Counted from the first letter of the stretch, positions 1 to 7,223 are shown. The stretch is DNA of 18,458 nt from JAABRT01 sp038259155 (GCA_038259155.1 JBBSPE010000087.1:1-18458); one strand, 5' to 3'. Program-made: numbers and translations. The notes: generated by a model from the letters alone, not told the origin.

Positions 1-4
1 CGCG

Positions 5-14
5 CCCCCCCCCC
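5..14. repeat. Homopolymeric run of ten C
   Basis: Ten consecutive C residues lie at the left edge of the window, in the 49 bases downstream of the cytochrome c stop codon. No gene or hairpin is visible in these bases. Such runs can be slippage-prone or can be a read or assembly artefact. Confidence 0.6.
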
Positions 15-49
15 GCCCGCTTCAGTTCCTCAACCAGCGATCGTCGTCC

Positions 50-697
50 TTAGGCGCGGCCGCTTGAGTCCGGCACCACCACCGTGTCCGGCACCACGAG
101 CGTGTCCGGCGGCAAGGCCAACGAATCAGGTACCGCGACCATCGTATCCGGCGGGACACCCAGCGTGTCCGGCTTCACAGCCCCGCTGTCCGGTGTCACC
201 GCTGCACTGTCCGGCTCGGACAGCTTGAGCATCGCGGCGCTGGCAATCACTGAATCACCCGCGAACTCGGCTGGCCCTGCGGGCTGGTTGTTGATCTTGA
301 GCACAAACGCGATGGCGTCGAGATACTGTTCGCGCGTCAGGGTGCCCGGATTCTCATCGGGCATCGTCGTGCGTACGAGGTCGTAGAGCTCCCAGACGCT
401 TCGGCCGTCCCACTCAAACTTGAAGTCCTCGTTGGTGAGGTCCTCCACTTCGTGGCACTCGCTGCAGACCTTGTTGAAGACCTCCAGCCCACGCTCGGCC
501 TGCTCCATGGTGTACACGCCAGTGGAGTCGTAGCGGGCGGTGTGGTTCCAGCCCGCCAGCGCCGGGTGGGCCGGAGACAGGCGGTACGTGGCCGACGTGC
601 TCGGCGGCACTGTTCGCGCCGAGGCGATGCCCACGCCGACGGAGCCGGCCAGGACGGAGGCAACAGCGAGGGTTCTGGAAAGCGGCAGGGAGCGCAT
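50..697 (-). CDS. Exported monohaem c-type cytochrome with Pro-Asp-Ser/Thr repeat tail
   Basis: A 215-residue class I-like cytochrome c. Residues 1-27 form a signal peptide (basic start, then hydrophobic LAVASVLAGSVGVGIA), so it should act outside the cytoplasmic membrane. The haem-attachment motif CSECH is at 78-82 and a likely distal ligand is Met112 in TTMP; residues 65-135 read as one cytochrome domain, so it presumably passes electrons between periplasmic or membrane partners. From residue 162 the tail is a low-complexity repeat of PDS/PDT: the proline falls at 162, 169, 176, 183, 190 and 197 (period 7) and then 203 and 209. This tail may be a cell-wall or envelope spacer. The start at 697 is the only one that keeps the whole signal peptide; no good Shine-Dalgarno precedes it. 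It lies 134 bases downstream of the amidohydrolase on the same strand. The electron partner is unknown. Confidence 0.9.
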   Translation of the reverse strand: MRSLPLSRTLAVASVLAGSVGVGIASARTVPPSTSATYRLSPAHPALAGWNHTARYDSTGVYTMEQAERGLEVFNKVCSECHEVEDLTNEDFKFEWDGRSVWELYDLVRTTMPDENPGTLTREQYLDAIAFVLKINNQPAGPAEFAGDSVIASAAMLKLSEPDSAAVTPDSGAVKPDTLGVPPDTMVAVPDSLALPPDTLVVPDTVVVPDSSGRA

Positions 698-760
698 AGG
701 CAGAATCTGGCGAGGAATGATCCGATGTCACGGGCCTCGGACGCGGCGCCACACCGAACC

Positions 761-767
761 TTATATA
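761..767 (-). promoter_or_regulatory. Candidate -10 element upstream of the cytochrome c gene
   Basis: On the minus strand TATATAA lies 64 bases before the cytochrome c start in an otherwise GC-rich 134-base gap. There is no convincing -35 element, so this is only a candidate for a separate promoter of the cytochrome gene. Confidence 0.25.
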
Positions 768-831
768 CGCCGAAACAGGGTGATTCGTTGCCTGTCCCGG
801 CAACACCGTGCCAGCCCGTGACCCGCGTCAC

Positions 832-1704
832 TCACGCCGTCGGTACCCGCAGGCCGGGATTCGACGAGTCGCTGCGCGTTGAAGCCGGCGCGGAAACCGG
901 CACCGGAATCTTGAACAGCCCGGCGGCCGTTCCACCGGCCACCGCCGCATGCTGCTCCGGCGTGAGATTGAGCCCGTTGAAGAACTTGAGATACGACGGC
1001 ATGCCGGCCAGCGGCCAATCGGTGCCGTACATGATCTGCCGGCTCGGATCACCCATGTAGGCGATCATGTCCTTCACGCGCTGCAACACGCGCCGCTCAA
1101 ACTCCCCGCTGAAGTCGCCCAGGGTGAGCCCCGACAGGTCGCCGTATACGTTGTCGTTTTTGTAGAGCACTTCGGCGGCATCATCGAACCACGGGTTGCC
1201 GAGGTGGCACATGACGAACTTCACGTCGGGATAGTCCACCGCCACGTCGTCCACCAGCAACGGATGGGCCTGCCGCACCTTGGCCCGCTTGCTGTAGGTG
1301 TCACCGGTGTGGATCATCACCGGCAGGTCGTACTTGGCCGCAATGCGGAACACGCTCTCAAGCGACGGATCATTGATGGCGTAGCCGTCGTATCCCGGAT
1401 AGAGCTTGATGCCGCGGATCGCGCCGGCGCGAATGCGCTCCTCCATGCGGAAGAGGTCGGTACGTTCACCCTCGCCGCGCCATCGCAGTCCCTCCACGAT
1501 GGAAATACGGGGATCACCACCGATGGCCGAGATGATGTCGTCCACGTGCGGTCGCATGGAGTTGACCGTGTACGACGAGAGCACCACCGCGTGGTCCACG
1601 CCATTGGCGGCCATGGCGTCGAAGAGCGACTGTGCCATTTCCGGCAGGGTGCGCGGATTGGCGTCGTCGTAGCAGTTCACGTGGGTGTGGCAGTCAATGA
1701 GCAT
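832..1704 (-). CDS. Amidohydrolase family (amidohydrolase_2, TIM-barrel metal hydrolase)
   Basis: A 290-residue protein with the metal-binding landmarks of the amidohydrolase superfamily: HTH at the N-terminus (His6, His8), IKLYPG with Lys100, MIHTGD with His132, CHLGNP with His167 and YGTDWP with Asp229. This order and length match the amidohydrolase_2 group (PF04909), which contains decarboxylases and hydrolases of aromatic or lactone-like substrates; the substrate cannot be read from sequence. There is no signal peptide, so it is cytoplasmic. The residues after about 267 (rich in Pro, Ser, Ala, Arg) look like a disordered tail. The ATG at 1704 is preceded on the minus strand by AGGA with a 7-base spacer. 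The GNAT gene is divergent, and the cytochrome c gene follows downstream on the same strand. Confidence 0.88.
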   Translation of the reverse strand: MLIDCHTHVNCYDDANPRTLPEMAQSLFDAMAANGVDHAVVLSSYTVNSMRPHVDDIISAIGGDPRISIVEGLRWRGEGERTDLFRMEERIRAGAIRGIKLYPGYDGYAINDPSLESVFRIAAKYDLPVMIHTGDTYSKRAKVRQAHPLLVDDVAVDYPDVKFVMCHLGNPWFDDAAEVLYKNDNVYGDLSGLTLGDFSGEFERRVLQRVKDMIAYMGDPSRQIMYGTDWPLAGMPSYLKFFNGLNLTPEQHAAVAGGTAAGLFKIPVPVSAPASTRSDSSNPGLRVPTA

Positions 1705-1748
1705 GCGTGTATCCTATAGCACGACACGACCAGCACAACGGAGCGGCG

Positions 1749-2237
1749 ATGACGGGGGAGTGGAAAGTGCGTGACGCGCGACGCGACGAGTGCGCTGCGC
1801 TGAGTGACCTCGCCCATGCGGCCAAGGCGGCCTGTGGATACGAGGCGGCGTGGCTCGCCGCGTGGGCTCACGAGCTGACATTCACACCAGCGTACGTGGA
1901 TGCGCACCGGGTGTTCGTGGTGGACGATCCGGACGAACCCCCCACAATCTCCGGCGTCTGTGCGCTGGAACAGGCGGCACACACCTGGGCGATCGCGCAC
2001 CTGTGGGTGCGTCCGACCCACCAGCGCCGTGGCATCGGGGCCTCGCTCGTGCGCCACGCGCTCGCGATCGTCGCGGCCACCCGCCCTGGCATCGTCCGCG
2101 TGAGTGCAGACCCCAACGCCCTGGACTTCTACTGCACGCTCGGCGCCCAGCGGGCCGGCGTCCGCACGGCCCCCATGCCCGGTGCGCCGGACCGCACGCT
2201 ACCGCAACTCACGTTCGACGTGAATCCGGTCGCCTGA
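1749..2237 (+). CDS. GNAT-family N-acetyltransferase
   Basis: A 162-residue single-domain GNAT protein. The acetyl-CoA binding motif A is visible at residues 85-100 (LWVRPTHQRRGIGASL, the Q/R-x-x-G-x-G/A pyrophosphate loop). Motif B follows at 121-137 (DPNALDFYCTLGAQRAG), where FY..LGA is the common C-terminal signature. It should transfer an acetyl group from acetyl-CoA to an amine, but the substrate is not predictable. I chose ATG 1749 because GGAG at 1740-1743 sits five bases upstream; the open frame extends to an upstream start at 1707, which would add 14 residues without family similarity. An ABC exporter gene begins 27 bases downstream, so the two are probably co-transcribed. The gene is divergent from the amidohydrolase across only 44 bases. 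Confidence 0.88.
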   Translation: MTGEWKVRDARRDECAALSDLAHAAKAACGYEAAWLAAWAHELTFTPAYVDAHRVFVVDDPDEPPTISGVCALEQAAHTWAIAHLWVRPTHQRRGIGASLVRHALAIVAATRPGIVRVSADPNALDFYCTLGAQRAGVRTAPMPGAPDRTLPQLTFDVNPVA

Positions 2238-2264
2238 GCCGTTGGCGCGGCAGTATGCTTCGGG

Positions 2265-4124
2265 ATGCCGCCATCCGGACCTCCGCCACAACTGAAAACG
2301 GTTCGGGAACGCTTTGGCGCCATGCGGCACGTGGTGCCGCTGTTTCGACTGGTGTGGAGCACCAATCCGTGGCTCACCGCCGGCACGATCGCCGTCCGGC
2401 TGGTGCGCGCCGTGTTGCCAGTCGCTGCGCTGTACATCGGCAAGCTCATTATTGACGAGGTCATCGCGCAGGCCGCGCTCGCCGGCATGCCGGACTCGTT
2501 CAGCGCCTGGTGGACGAGCGGCCGCCTCGACCTGCTGTTGATGCTCGTGGCCGCGGAGTTCGCGCTCGCCATCATCTCAGACCTCGCCGGTCGCGTGGGC
2601 TCGCTGTGCGACATGATGCTCGGCTCCGAGTGTTCGATTGCGGTGAGTGTGCGCCTCATGCGGCACGCCGCCACGCTCGATCTCGCGCAGTTCGAGGACA
2701 GCGAGGTGCAGGACCGGCTCGAACGCGCCCGGCAGCAGGCGTCCTCGGGACTCGGGGTCATGGGTCAGGTGTTCAATCAGGCGCAGAACCTGATCACCAT
2801 TTTGAGCTTCGGCGCTGGCCTCGCCACGTACGCACCGTGGCTCATCGTGCTGCTGTTCGTGGCGCTCATCCCCGCCTTTGTCGGCGAGGCGCACTTCAAC
2901 GCGCGCGACTACGCCTTGCAGTGGTCGCGCGCCCAGGAGCGTCGCAATCTGCAGTACCTGCGCCAGACCGGCGCGAGTGTGGAGACCGCGAAGGAAGTGA
3001 AGATCTTCGGCTTGAATGAGTTCCTCGTGGAGCGCTTTGAGGCACTCTCCACCGACTTCTATCATGCAAGCCGGGCACTGGCCACACGGCGTGCCTCGTG
3101 GATGGCGGTACTCACGGCGGTGGGCACGGCGGGCTACTACGGCGCGTACGGTTTCATCGTATGGCGCACGCTCGCGGGGGCCTTCACGATTGGCGATCTC
3201 ACGTTTCTCGCCGGTTCGTTCCGGCGCATGAGCGGGCTGCTGGAGTCGCTGCTGTCCGGCTTCACCTACACGGCCAATCAGGCGCTGTATCTGGACGACC
3301 TGTTCTCGTTCTTCTCCATCCGGTCCACCATCGCGACGCCGGCGAACGCGCGGCCTGTGCCGCGCCCGTTCCGTACGGGCATCACCTTTGAGAATGTAGG
3401 ATTTCGCTATCCGGGAACAGAGCGATGGGCCGTGCGGCACCTCAGTTTTTCGATTCGGGTGGGCGAGACGCTGGCGCTGGTAGGCGAGAACGGCGCCGGC
3501 AAGACCACGCTCGTGAAGCTGTTGGCACGCCTGTACGACCCGGACGAGGGCCGCATCCTGCTCGATGGGCATGACCTGCGGGAGTACGACCTCGACGCCG
3601 TGCGCGCGAACATCGGCGTGATCTTTCAGGACTTCGTGCGCTACAGCCTCACCGCGGCGGAGAACATTGCGGTGGGACGCATCGACGCGCGGGCGGACCA
3701 CGCGCGCATTGTCCGTGCCGCCGAGCGGAGCCTCGCGAGCGAGGTCATCGCCAAGCTGGACAACGGCTATGACCAGCTCATCGGCAGGCGCTTTCGCTCA
3801 GGCGTTGATTTGTCGGGTGGCGAGTGGCAAAAGGTGGCCATCGCCCGCGCCTACATGCGCGATGCCCAGTTGTTGATTCTCGATGAACCCACAGCCGCGC
3901 TCGACGCGCGTGCGGAGTTCGAGGTGTTTCAGCGCTTCAACGAACTGCGCGAAGGTCGGTCGAGTGTGCTGATCTCGCATCGATTCTCGAGTGTGCGCAT
4001 GGCCGACCGCATCCTTGTGCTGGTGGACGGCGAAGTCGAGGCCAGCGGTACGCATGACCAGCTTGTCGCCGCCGGTGGGCGCTACGCCGAGCTGTTCGAA
4101 CTGCAGGCAGCCGGCTATCGCTGA
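2265..4124 (+). CDS. ABC transporter, fused permease and ATP-binding protein (exporter type)
   Basis: A 619-residue half-transporter that would work as a homodimer in the inner membrane. Residues from about 20 to 330 are the transmembrane domain with several hydrophobic segments (for example WLIVLLFVALIPAFV). The nucleotide-binding domain carries Walker A GENGAGKT at 407-414, the Q-loop Gln455 (IFQDF), signature LSGGE at 516-520, Walker B ending in Asp540-Glu541 (LLILDEP), and the H-loop His572 (SHRFSS). All catalytic residues are present, so it should be active. The architecture is that of ABC exporters (MsbA/lantibiotic-exporter-like); there is no peptidase C39 domain and no substrate-binding partner nearby, so the cargo is unknown. 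It follows the GNAT gene by 27 bases. No strong Shine-Dalgarno precedes ATG 2265; a start at residue 20 (Met before RHVVPLF) is possible. Confidence 0.93.
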   Translation: MPPSGPPPQLKTVRERFGAMRHVVPLFRLVWSTNPWLTAGTIAVRLVRAVLPVAALYIGKLIIDEVIAQAALAGMPDSFSAWWTSGRLDLLLMLVAAEFALAIISDLAGRVGSLCDMMLGSECSIAVSVRLMRHAATLDLAQFEDSEVQDRLERARQQASSGLGVMGQVFNQAQNLITILSFGAGLATYAPWLIVLLFVALIPAFVGEAHFNARDYALQWSRAQERRNLQYLRQTGASVETAKEVKIFGLNEFLVERFEALSTDFYHASRALATRRASWMAVLTAVGTAGYYGAYGFIVWRTLAGAFTIGDLTFLAGSFRRMSGLLESLLSGFTYTANQALYLDDLFSFFSIRSTIATPANARPVPRPFRTGITFENVGFRYPGTERWAVRHLSFSIRVGETLALVGENGAGKTTLVKLLARLYDPDEGRILLDGHDLREYDLDAVRANIGVIFQDFVRYSLTAAENIAVGRIDARADHARIVRAAERSLASEVIAKLDNGYDQLIGRRFRSGVDLSGGEWQKVAIARAYMRDAQLLILDEPTAALDARAEFEVFQRFNELREGRSSVLISHRFSSVRMADRILVLVDGEVEASGTHDQLVAAGGRYAELFELQAAGYR

Positions 4125-4166
4125 GGCGGGTCTCGTGTGTGCGCGTGGTACAGCGCCGCCACCGGA

Positions 4167-4192
4167 GAACCATTTCAACCGACCGGGCGTAT
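4167..4192 (+). promoter_or_regulatory. Candidate ECF-type promoter for the sigma/anti-sigma operon
   Basis: GAACC at 4167-4171 (within GGAGAACC) and CGTAT at 4188-4192 are separated by 16 bases. This is the architecture expected of an ECF sigma target promoter: an AAC-containing -35 and a CGT-type -10. ECF operons often activate themselves, so this is the natural place for such a site. Transcription would start at about 4199-4202, almost on the ATG chosen for the sigma gene. Confidence 0.5.
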
Positions 4193-4201
4193 CCTCTGTA
4201 T

Positions 4202-4855
4202 ATGCCCGAAGCCACGCCGCGCGGCGACTCCGCTGACTCCACCTCGGCTTCGCCCCTCGGCGCTGCGCGCGGCGCCCGCGTGATGTCGCTGCGCGCCGAA
4301 GAATCCCTGCGGACCCGCCTTTGTGCACGGGACGAGCGGGCGCTGGTGGAACTCATTGAAGTCGCGTCACCGTGGTTGCTCAGTGTGCTGCAGGGCATGC
4401 TGCAAGACGCGGACGAGGCCGAGGAGGTGGCGCTGGAAACGTTTCGCATCGCGTGGGACAAGGTGCAGCCCGTCACGGAAGACTCGCGGGGCCTGCTCTC
4501 CTGGGTGCTGCAGATCGCACGCAACCGGGCTATCGATCGCCTCCGCAGTCGGCGCCGGCGCCAGTTGCTGACGCTCGAAACGGCGGGTCCTGACGCCGAG
4601 CTGGCCGTTGACGCCGAAGAGCCGAACGAAGCCGCGACACCCGGCTGGCATGTGCACACGCAGGTGCACAGTGCGATGGGCGCGCTGCCCGATGTGCAGC
4701 ACACCGTTGTGCAGCTGGCCTATTTTGAGGGACTCACGCACTCAGAGATCGCGCAACGGCTCGAGTTGCCACTCGGTACCGTGAAGACGCGGCTACGGCT
4801 GGCGTTCGACAAGCTTCGTGTTTCCTTGGCGCCCATGAGGGACTGGATCACATGA
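4202..4855 (+). CDS. RNA polymerase sigma factor, ECF (sigma-70 family)
   Basis: A 217-residue ECF sigma factor if started at ATG 4202. It shows sigma region 2 (QDADEAEEVALETFRIAWDKV, then RNRAIDRLRSRRRR, the -10 recognition and core-binding part) and sigma region 4 (GLTHSEIAQRLELPLGTVKTRLRLAFDKLR, a helix-turn-helix that reads the -35). No region 3 is present, as expected for ECF. The stop overlaps the start of the anti-sigma gene (ATGA), so the pair is translationally coupled. The start is uncertain: ATG 4202 coincides with the predicted transcript start of a candidate ECF promoter, so the message may be leaderless; ATG 4283 would drop 27 low-complexity residues and still keep all of region 2; a GTG at 4139 lies upstream of that promoter and is unlikely. 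The partner is an RskA-type anti-sigma, so the sigma is probably of the SigK-like ECF class. Confidence 0.9.
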   Translation: MPEATPRGDSADSTSASPLGAARGARVMSLRAEESLRTRLCARDERALVELIEVASPWLLSVLQGMLQDADEAEEVALETFRIAWDKVQPVTEDSRGLLSWVLQIARNRAIDRLRSRRRRQLLTLETAGPDAELAVDAEEPNEAATPGWHVHTQVHSAMGALPDVQHTVVQLAYFEGLTHSEIAQRLELPLGTVKTRLRLAFDKLRVSLAPMRDWIT

Positions 4856-5580
4856 CCGCGCATGACTGGTTTGTTGAGCACCGCGCGGCCTTTGCCACCC
4901 GGGCGCTCGATCAAGACGAAGAGCAGCTCTTCGCCGATCATGTGACGCGCTGTCCGGAGTGCGCCGCAGCCGTGGAGGCGATCCGTTCCGATTTGCGCTG
5001 GCTGCCCATGCACGTGCAGCCTGTGGCGCCGCCACCGGGCTTCACGCGTCGTATGGTGGACGGTGTACTGACGCCACGCCGCGTGCCGATCTGGCGTCGC
5101 ATGGGTCTGCCCATGGCGCTCGCGGCGTCCACGGTGCTCGCACTGGGCCTCGCGTGGCAGGCTCGGCGTGGGCAGCAGGAGATGCGCACGCAGCTGGCGC
5201 TGGTGGAGCAGGAATCCATCGCGCTTCGGGATACGCTGTCCATCATGCGGCAGGCCGCGCGCGTGCTGCAGGCCAGCATTGATGTGGGCGGTACCCCGGC
5301 CGGACTCGTGATCTTCGCCGACGAGACGTCGCACCGCTGGAAGGTGGTACTGCACGGCCTGCCTGTTGCGCCCGCAGGTGAGAGCTACCAGTTCTGGTTC
5401 GTGTGCCCGGATGGCATGGTACGCGGTGCGGAGGTGAATCCGGTGGCCGGCGAGCCGGTGATCCTCACGCTGGGGATGCCGGAGGGCAGCGGTCCCGTAC
5501 TTGGCGCGTCGCTCACCATGGAGTTGCGCGGTGCGGCGGGTCCGCCACGAGGCAAGGAACTGGCGCACATCGACCTGTAG
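4852..5580 (+). CDS. Membrane-anchored zinc anti-sigma factor, RskA-like
   Basis: A 242-residue single-pass membrane protein. The cytoplasmic N-terminus carries the ZAS zinc motif His30-x3-Cys34-x2-Cys37 (HVTRCPEC), which binds the sigma factor. A transmembrane helix spans about 85-103 (LPMALAASTVLALGLAWQA). A short coiled-coil-like stretch (106-142) follows, and then the extracytoplasmic RskA C-terminal domain (about 143-242), recognised by HGLPVAPAGESYQFWF and GASLTMELRGAAGPPRG. It should hold the upstream ECF sigma inactive until an envelope signal leads to its loss, typically by regulated proteolysis. The start ATG overlaps the sigma stop. It is convergent with the molybdoenzyme gene, 45 bases away; I see no clear terminator hairpin in that gap. 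Confidence 0.9.
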   Translation: MTAHDWFVEHRAAFATRALDQDEEQLFADHVTRCPECAAAVEAIRSDLRWLPMHVQPVAPPPGFTRRMVDGVLTPRRVPIWRRMGLPMALAASTVLALGLAWQARRGQQEMRTQLALVEQESIALRDTLSIMRQAARVLQASIDVGGTPAGLVIFADETSHRWKVVLHGLPVAPAGESYQFWFVCPDGMVRGAEVNPVAGEPVILTLGMPEGSGPVLGASLTMELRGAAGPPRGKELAHIDL

Positions 5581-5625
5581 CCGGTGCGCAACCCGTCGTG
5601 CTTTGGGCCGCCTGTACACGCCGTC

Positions 5626-6342
5626 TCACGTCCCGCCAAACCATTCGTAGCCGCGGTCTGTCCAGTAGCCACCGTTTCGGGTCGGCATGAACTCGATGCG
5701 CGTGAGGTACTTGGTGTTCTTGTAGCCGAGCTTCACCGGCGAATGCAGCCGCGCAGGCGCGCCGTAGGCGGGCGAGAGCGGCGCGCCGTCCTTGGCATAC
5801 ACCACGAGGGTCTGCGGGTGCATGGCGCTTTCCAGATCCCAACTTTCGTGATAGCCGGCATCAAAGCTCTGGAAGTCTACATACTGTGCCTGTGGGTCGG
5901 GCTGCACGAGCGCCGCGAGTTCGCGTAGTTGCACGCCTGCGAAATCCGCCACGGCCGTCCATCCTTCCACGCAATAGTGGCTCACGCGCTGTATGCGCCG
6001 CGAGAGCGACATGAGCTCGTTGAGTGAAAACGACATGGGACGCTGCACCATACCGCCCACTTCCAGGCGCCACACGCCGCGCACCGACGGGTCCCATACG
6101 GGCACGACATTGGCCGTGAAGTAGCTCGGGAAGGCGTCGCCGGCGATGCGAGCGCCAGGCGCACCATGATCCATGGCGGTGTGGCGCACCAGCAGGCGTT
6201 CGAGCGATTCGTTTTTTCGCTCGGCGTAGCGCAGCAGTTTTTGCGCCCCCTCGGGGCCCCGACTGTTGCATGCAGCGAGCACGAGCCCGGCCACGCTGAG
6301 GCCGCTGGCTCGCAGGAATTCCCGGCGATCGGTGAGGCTCAT
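5626..6342 (-). CDS. Tat-exported molybdopterin oxidoreductase, MsrP/sulfite-oxidase superfamily
   Basis: A 238-residue protein of the oxidoreductase molybdopterin-binding domain family (PF00174). The N-terminus has a twin-arginine signal (DRREFLRAS, Arg6-Arg7) followed by a hydrophobic stretch ending in LAAC with Cys25, so it may be a Tat-exported lipoprotein. The molybdenum-ligand cysteine is Cys124 in SHYCVEGW, the diagnostic motif; other family marks are SPVKLGYKNTKYLTRIEF (202-218) and the C-terminal GYWTDRGYEW. It is shorter than E. coli MsrP (about 330 residues) and lacks a dimerisation domain. The substrate could be methionine sulfoxide, sulfite or another oxo compound. ATG 6342 overlaps the stop of the upstream cytochrome b gene (ATGA); the open frame runs further upstream but only through that gene. 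The cytochrome b is the likely electron partner. Confidence 0.9.
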   Translation of the reverse strand: MSLTDRREFLRASGLSVAGLVLAACNSRGPEGAQKLLRYAERKNESLERLLVRHTAMDHGAPGARIAGDAFPSYFTANVVPVWDPSVRGVWRLEVGGMVQRPMSFSLNELMSLSRRIQRVSHYCVEGWTAVADFAGVQLRELAALVQPDPQAQYVDFQSFDAGYHESWDLESAMHPQTLVVYAKDGAPLSPAYGAPARLHSPVKLGYKNTKYLTRIEFMPTRNGGYWTDRGYEWFGGT

Positions 6343-7100
6343 GGCGTGTCGGCTGGGGGAGGCGGCGAGGAGGTGTCCGCCGACGCTGGTGCACGCGTCG
6401 CACGCGTCGCACGCGCCGGCCGGAGATTGATGAATGGACGCGCGTTGCGTGCCTCGGGCGACAGACGCTCGCTGTAGCCGCCGGTGGTCATGGCGCGAAT
6501 GGAGTACGGGTCGACGGCGAACACCATGAACACGTGCATGATGGACGCCACAAGCAGTGCGACCATACCGGCAAAGTGCACGAAGCGCGCAAACGCGTAG
6601 CCGCCAAACAGTGCGGTGAGCCAGCCGAGCGACACCGGCTTCCAGATGGCAATACCGCTGATCACGATGACGGCTGCAATGATCGGCATGGAGAAGTACG
6701 TAAGCCGCTGCAGCGCGTTGTGCTTGCCCTGCACCGGATGATCGCGGCGCAACCACAAGTAATAGCGCACCATTTCCTTAACGTCGCGAACGATGCCGCG
6801 CCGCGGAACAAGGTCGCGCCACTCGCCGTGCAGGAATATGAAGCCCAGATACAGCAGTGCATTCGCCACGAGCACCCACATCATGGCGAAGTGCCAGTGC
6901 CTGGCCCCGCCCAACCAGGCGCCAAACGTCAGCCACGCCGGCACGGCTGTTCCTTCCCACGGATTCAGCGCAAAGGTCTCGCCTCGGCGCGCAAATGCCG
7001 GATAGGCGTTGAAGATGCGCAACCCGCTGCCGGCCATGATCACGATGGCAACGGCGTTCACCCAGTGGGTGAGTCGGACGATCCAGTGGTGTCGGGGCAT
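6339..7100 (-). CDS. Cytochrome b561-type membrane subunit (partner of the molybdoenzyme)
   Basis: A 253-residue integral membrane protein of the prokaryotic cytochrome b561 / Ni-Fe hydrogenase b-type family (PF01292). Four hydrophobic helices are visible: about 13-30, 70-90, 136-153 and 174-196. Histidines placed to bind two haem b groups are His12, His68/His70, His175 and His189. It should exchange electrons between the quinone pool and the periplasmic molybdoenzyme encoded next, playing the part that MsrQ plays for MsrP, although MsrQ belongs to a different family. The C-terminal 35 residues are a low-complexity tail (RATRATRAPAS and proline run) containing a 9-base DNA repeat. ATG 7100 has no clear Shine-Dalgarno. 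The gene is 123 bases downstream of rsmD on the same strand and probably has its own promoter. Confidence 0.9.
   Translation of the reverse strand: MPRHHWIVRLTHWVNAVAIVIMAGSGLRIFNAYPAFARRGETFALNPWEGTAVPAWLTFGAWLGGARHWHFAMMWVLVANALLYLGFIFLHGEWRDLVPRRGIVRDVKEMVRYYLWLRRDHPVQGKHNALQRLTYFSMPIIAAVIVISGIAIWKPVSLGWLTALFGGYAFARFVHFAGMVALLVASIMHVFMVFAVDPYSIRAMTTGGYSERLSPEARNARPFINLRPARATRATRAPASADTSSPPPPADTP
6391..6417. repeat. Three tandem 9-base repeats inside the cytochrome b tail
   Basis: The unit GCACGCGTC occurs at 6391-6399 and 6400-6408, with GCACGCGCC at 6409-6417. In the cytochrome b frame this encodes the Arg-Ala-Thr repeat of the C-terminal tail. The unit is a multiple of three, so copy number could vary without breaking the gene. 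Confidence 0.8.
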
Positions 7101-7174
7101 GCGCGCAAGTAGTCAGCGACCTAGAGGAGAGTTCCCCTCGCACGAAACGCTGGCCGGACGCACGACGCACGCAG

Positions 7175-7207
7175 AGCACACCCGGAGCACAACCGGAGCA
7201 CACCCGC
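7175..7207. repeat. Three tandem 11-base repeats in the rsmD-cytochrome b gap
   Basis: AGCACACCCGG (7175-7185), AGCACAACCGG (7186-7196) and AGCACACCCGC (7197-7207) lie directly behind one another, with one mismatch each. They are in the 123-base gap upstream of the cytochrome b gene. They could be a regulatory array with one-turn spacing or simple slippage. Confidence 0.75.
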
Positions 7208-7223
7208 ACCCGGTCGAGCGCGG

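Noticed and set aside
1705..1748. CTATAG in the amidohydrolase/GNAT gap as a shared -10
   Set aside because: Only the hexamer is suggestive; no -35 is seen in either direction.
2577..3701. A 374-codon open frame on the minus strand opposite the ABC transporter
   Set aside because: It lies wholly inside a transporter gene with all ATPase motifs and has no recognisable protein features.
4720..5619. A 299-codon minus-strand frame opposite the anti-sigma gene
   Set aside because: Antisense to the ZAS/RskA protein and composed of Arg/His-rich sequence; treated as a shadow.
7105..7137. GGGGAAC on the minus strand as a second ECF promoter for the cytochrome b operon
   Set aside because: A -35-like element is present, but 16-17 bases downstream there is no CGTAT-like -10, so I did not annotate it.
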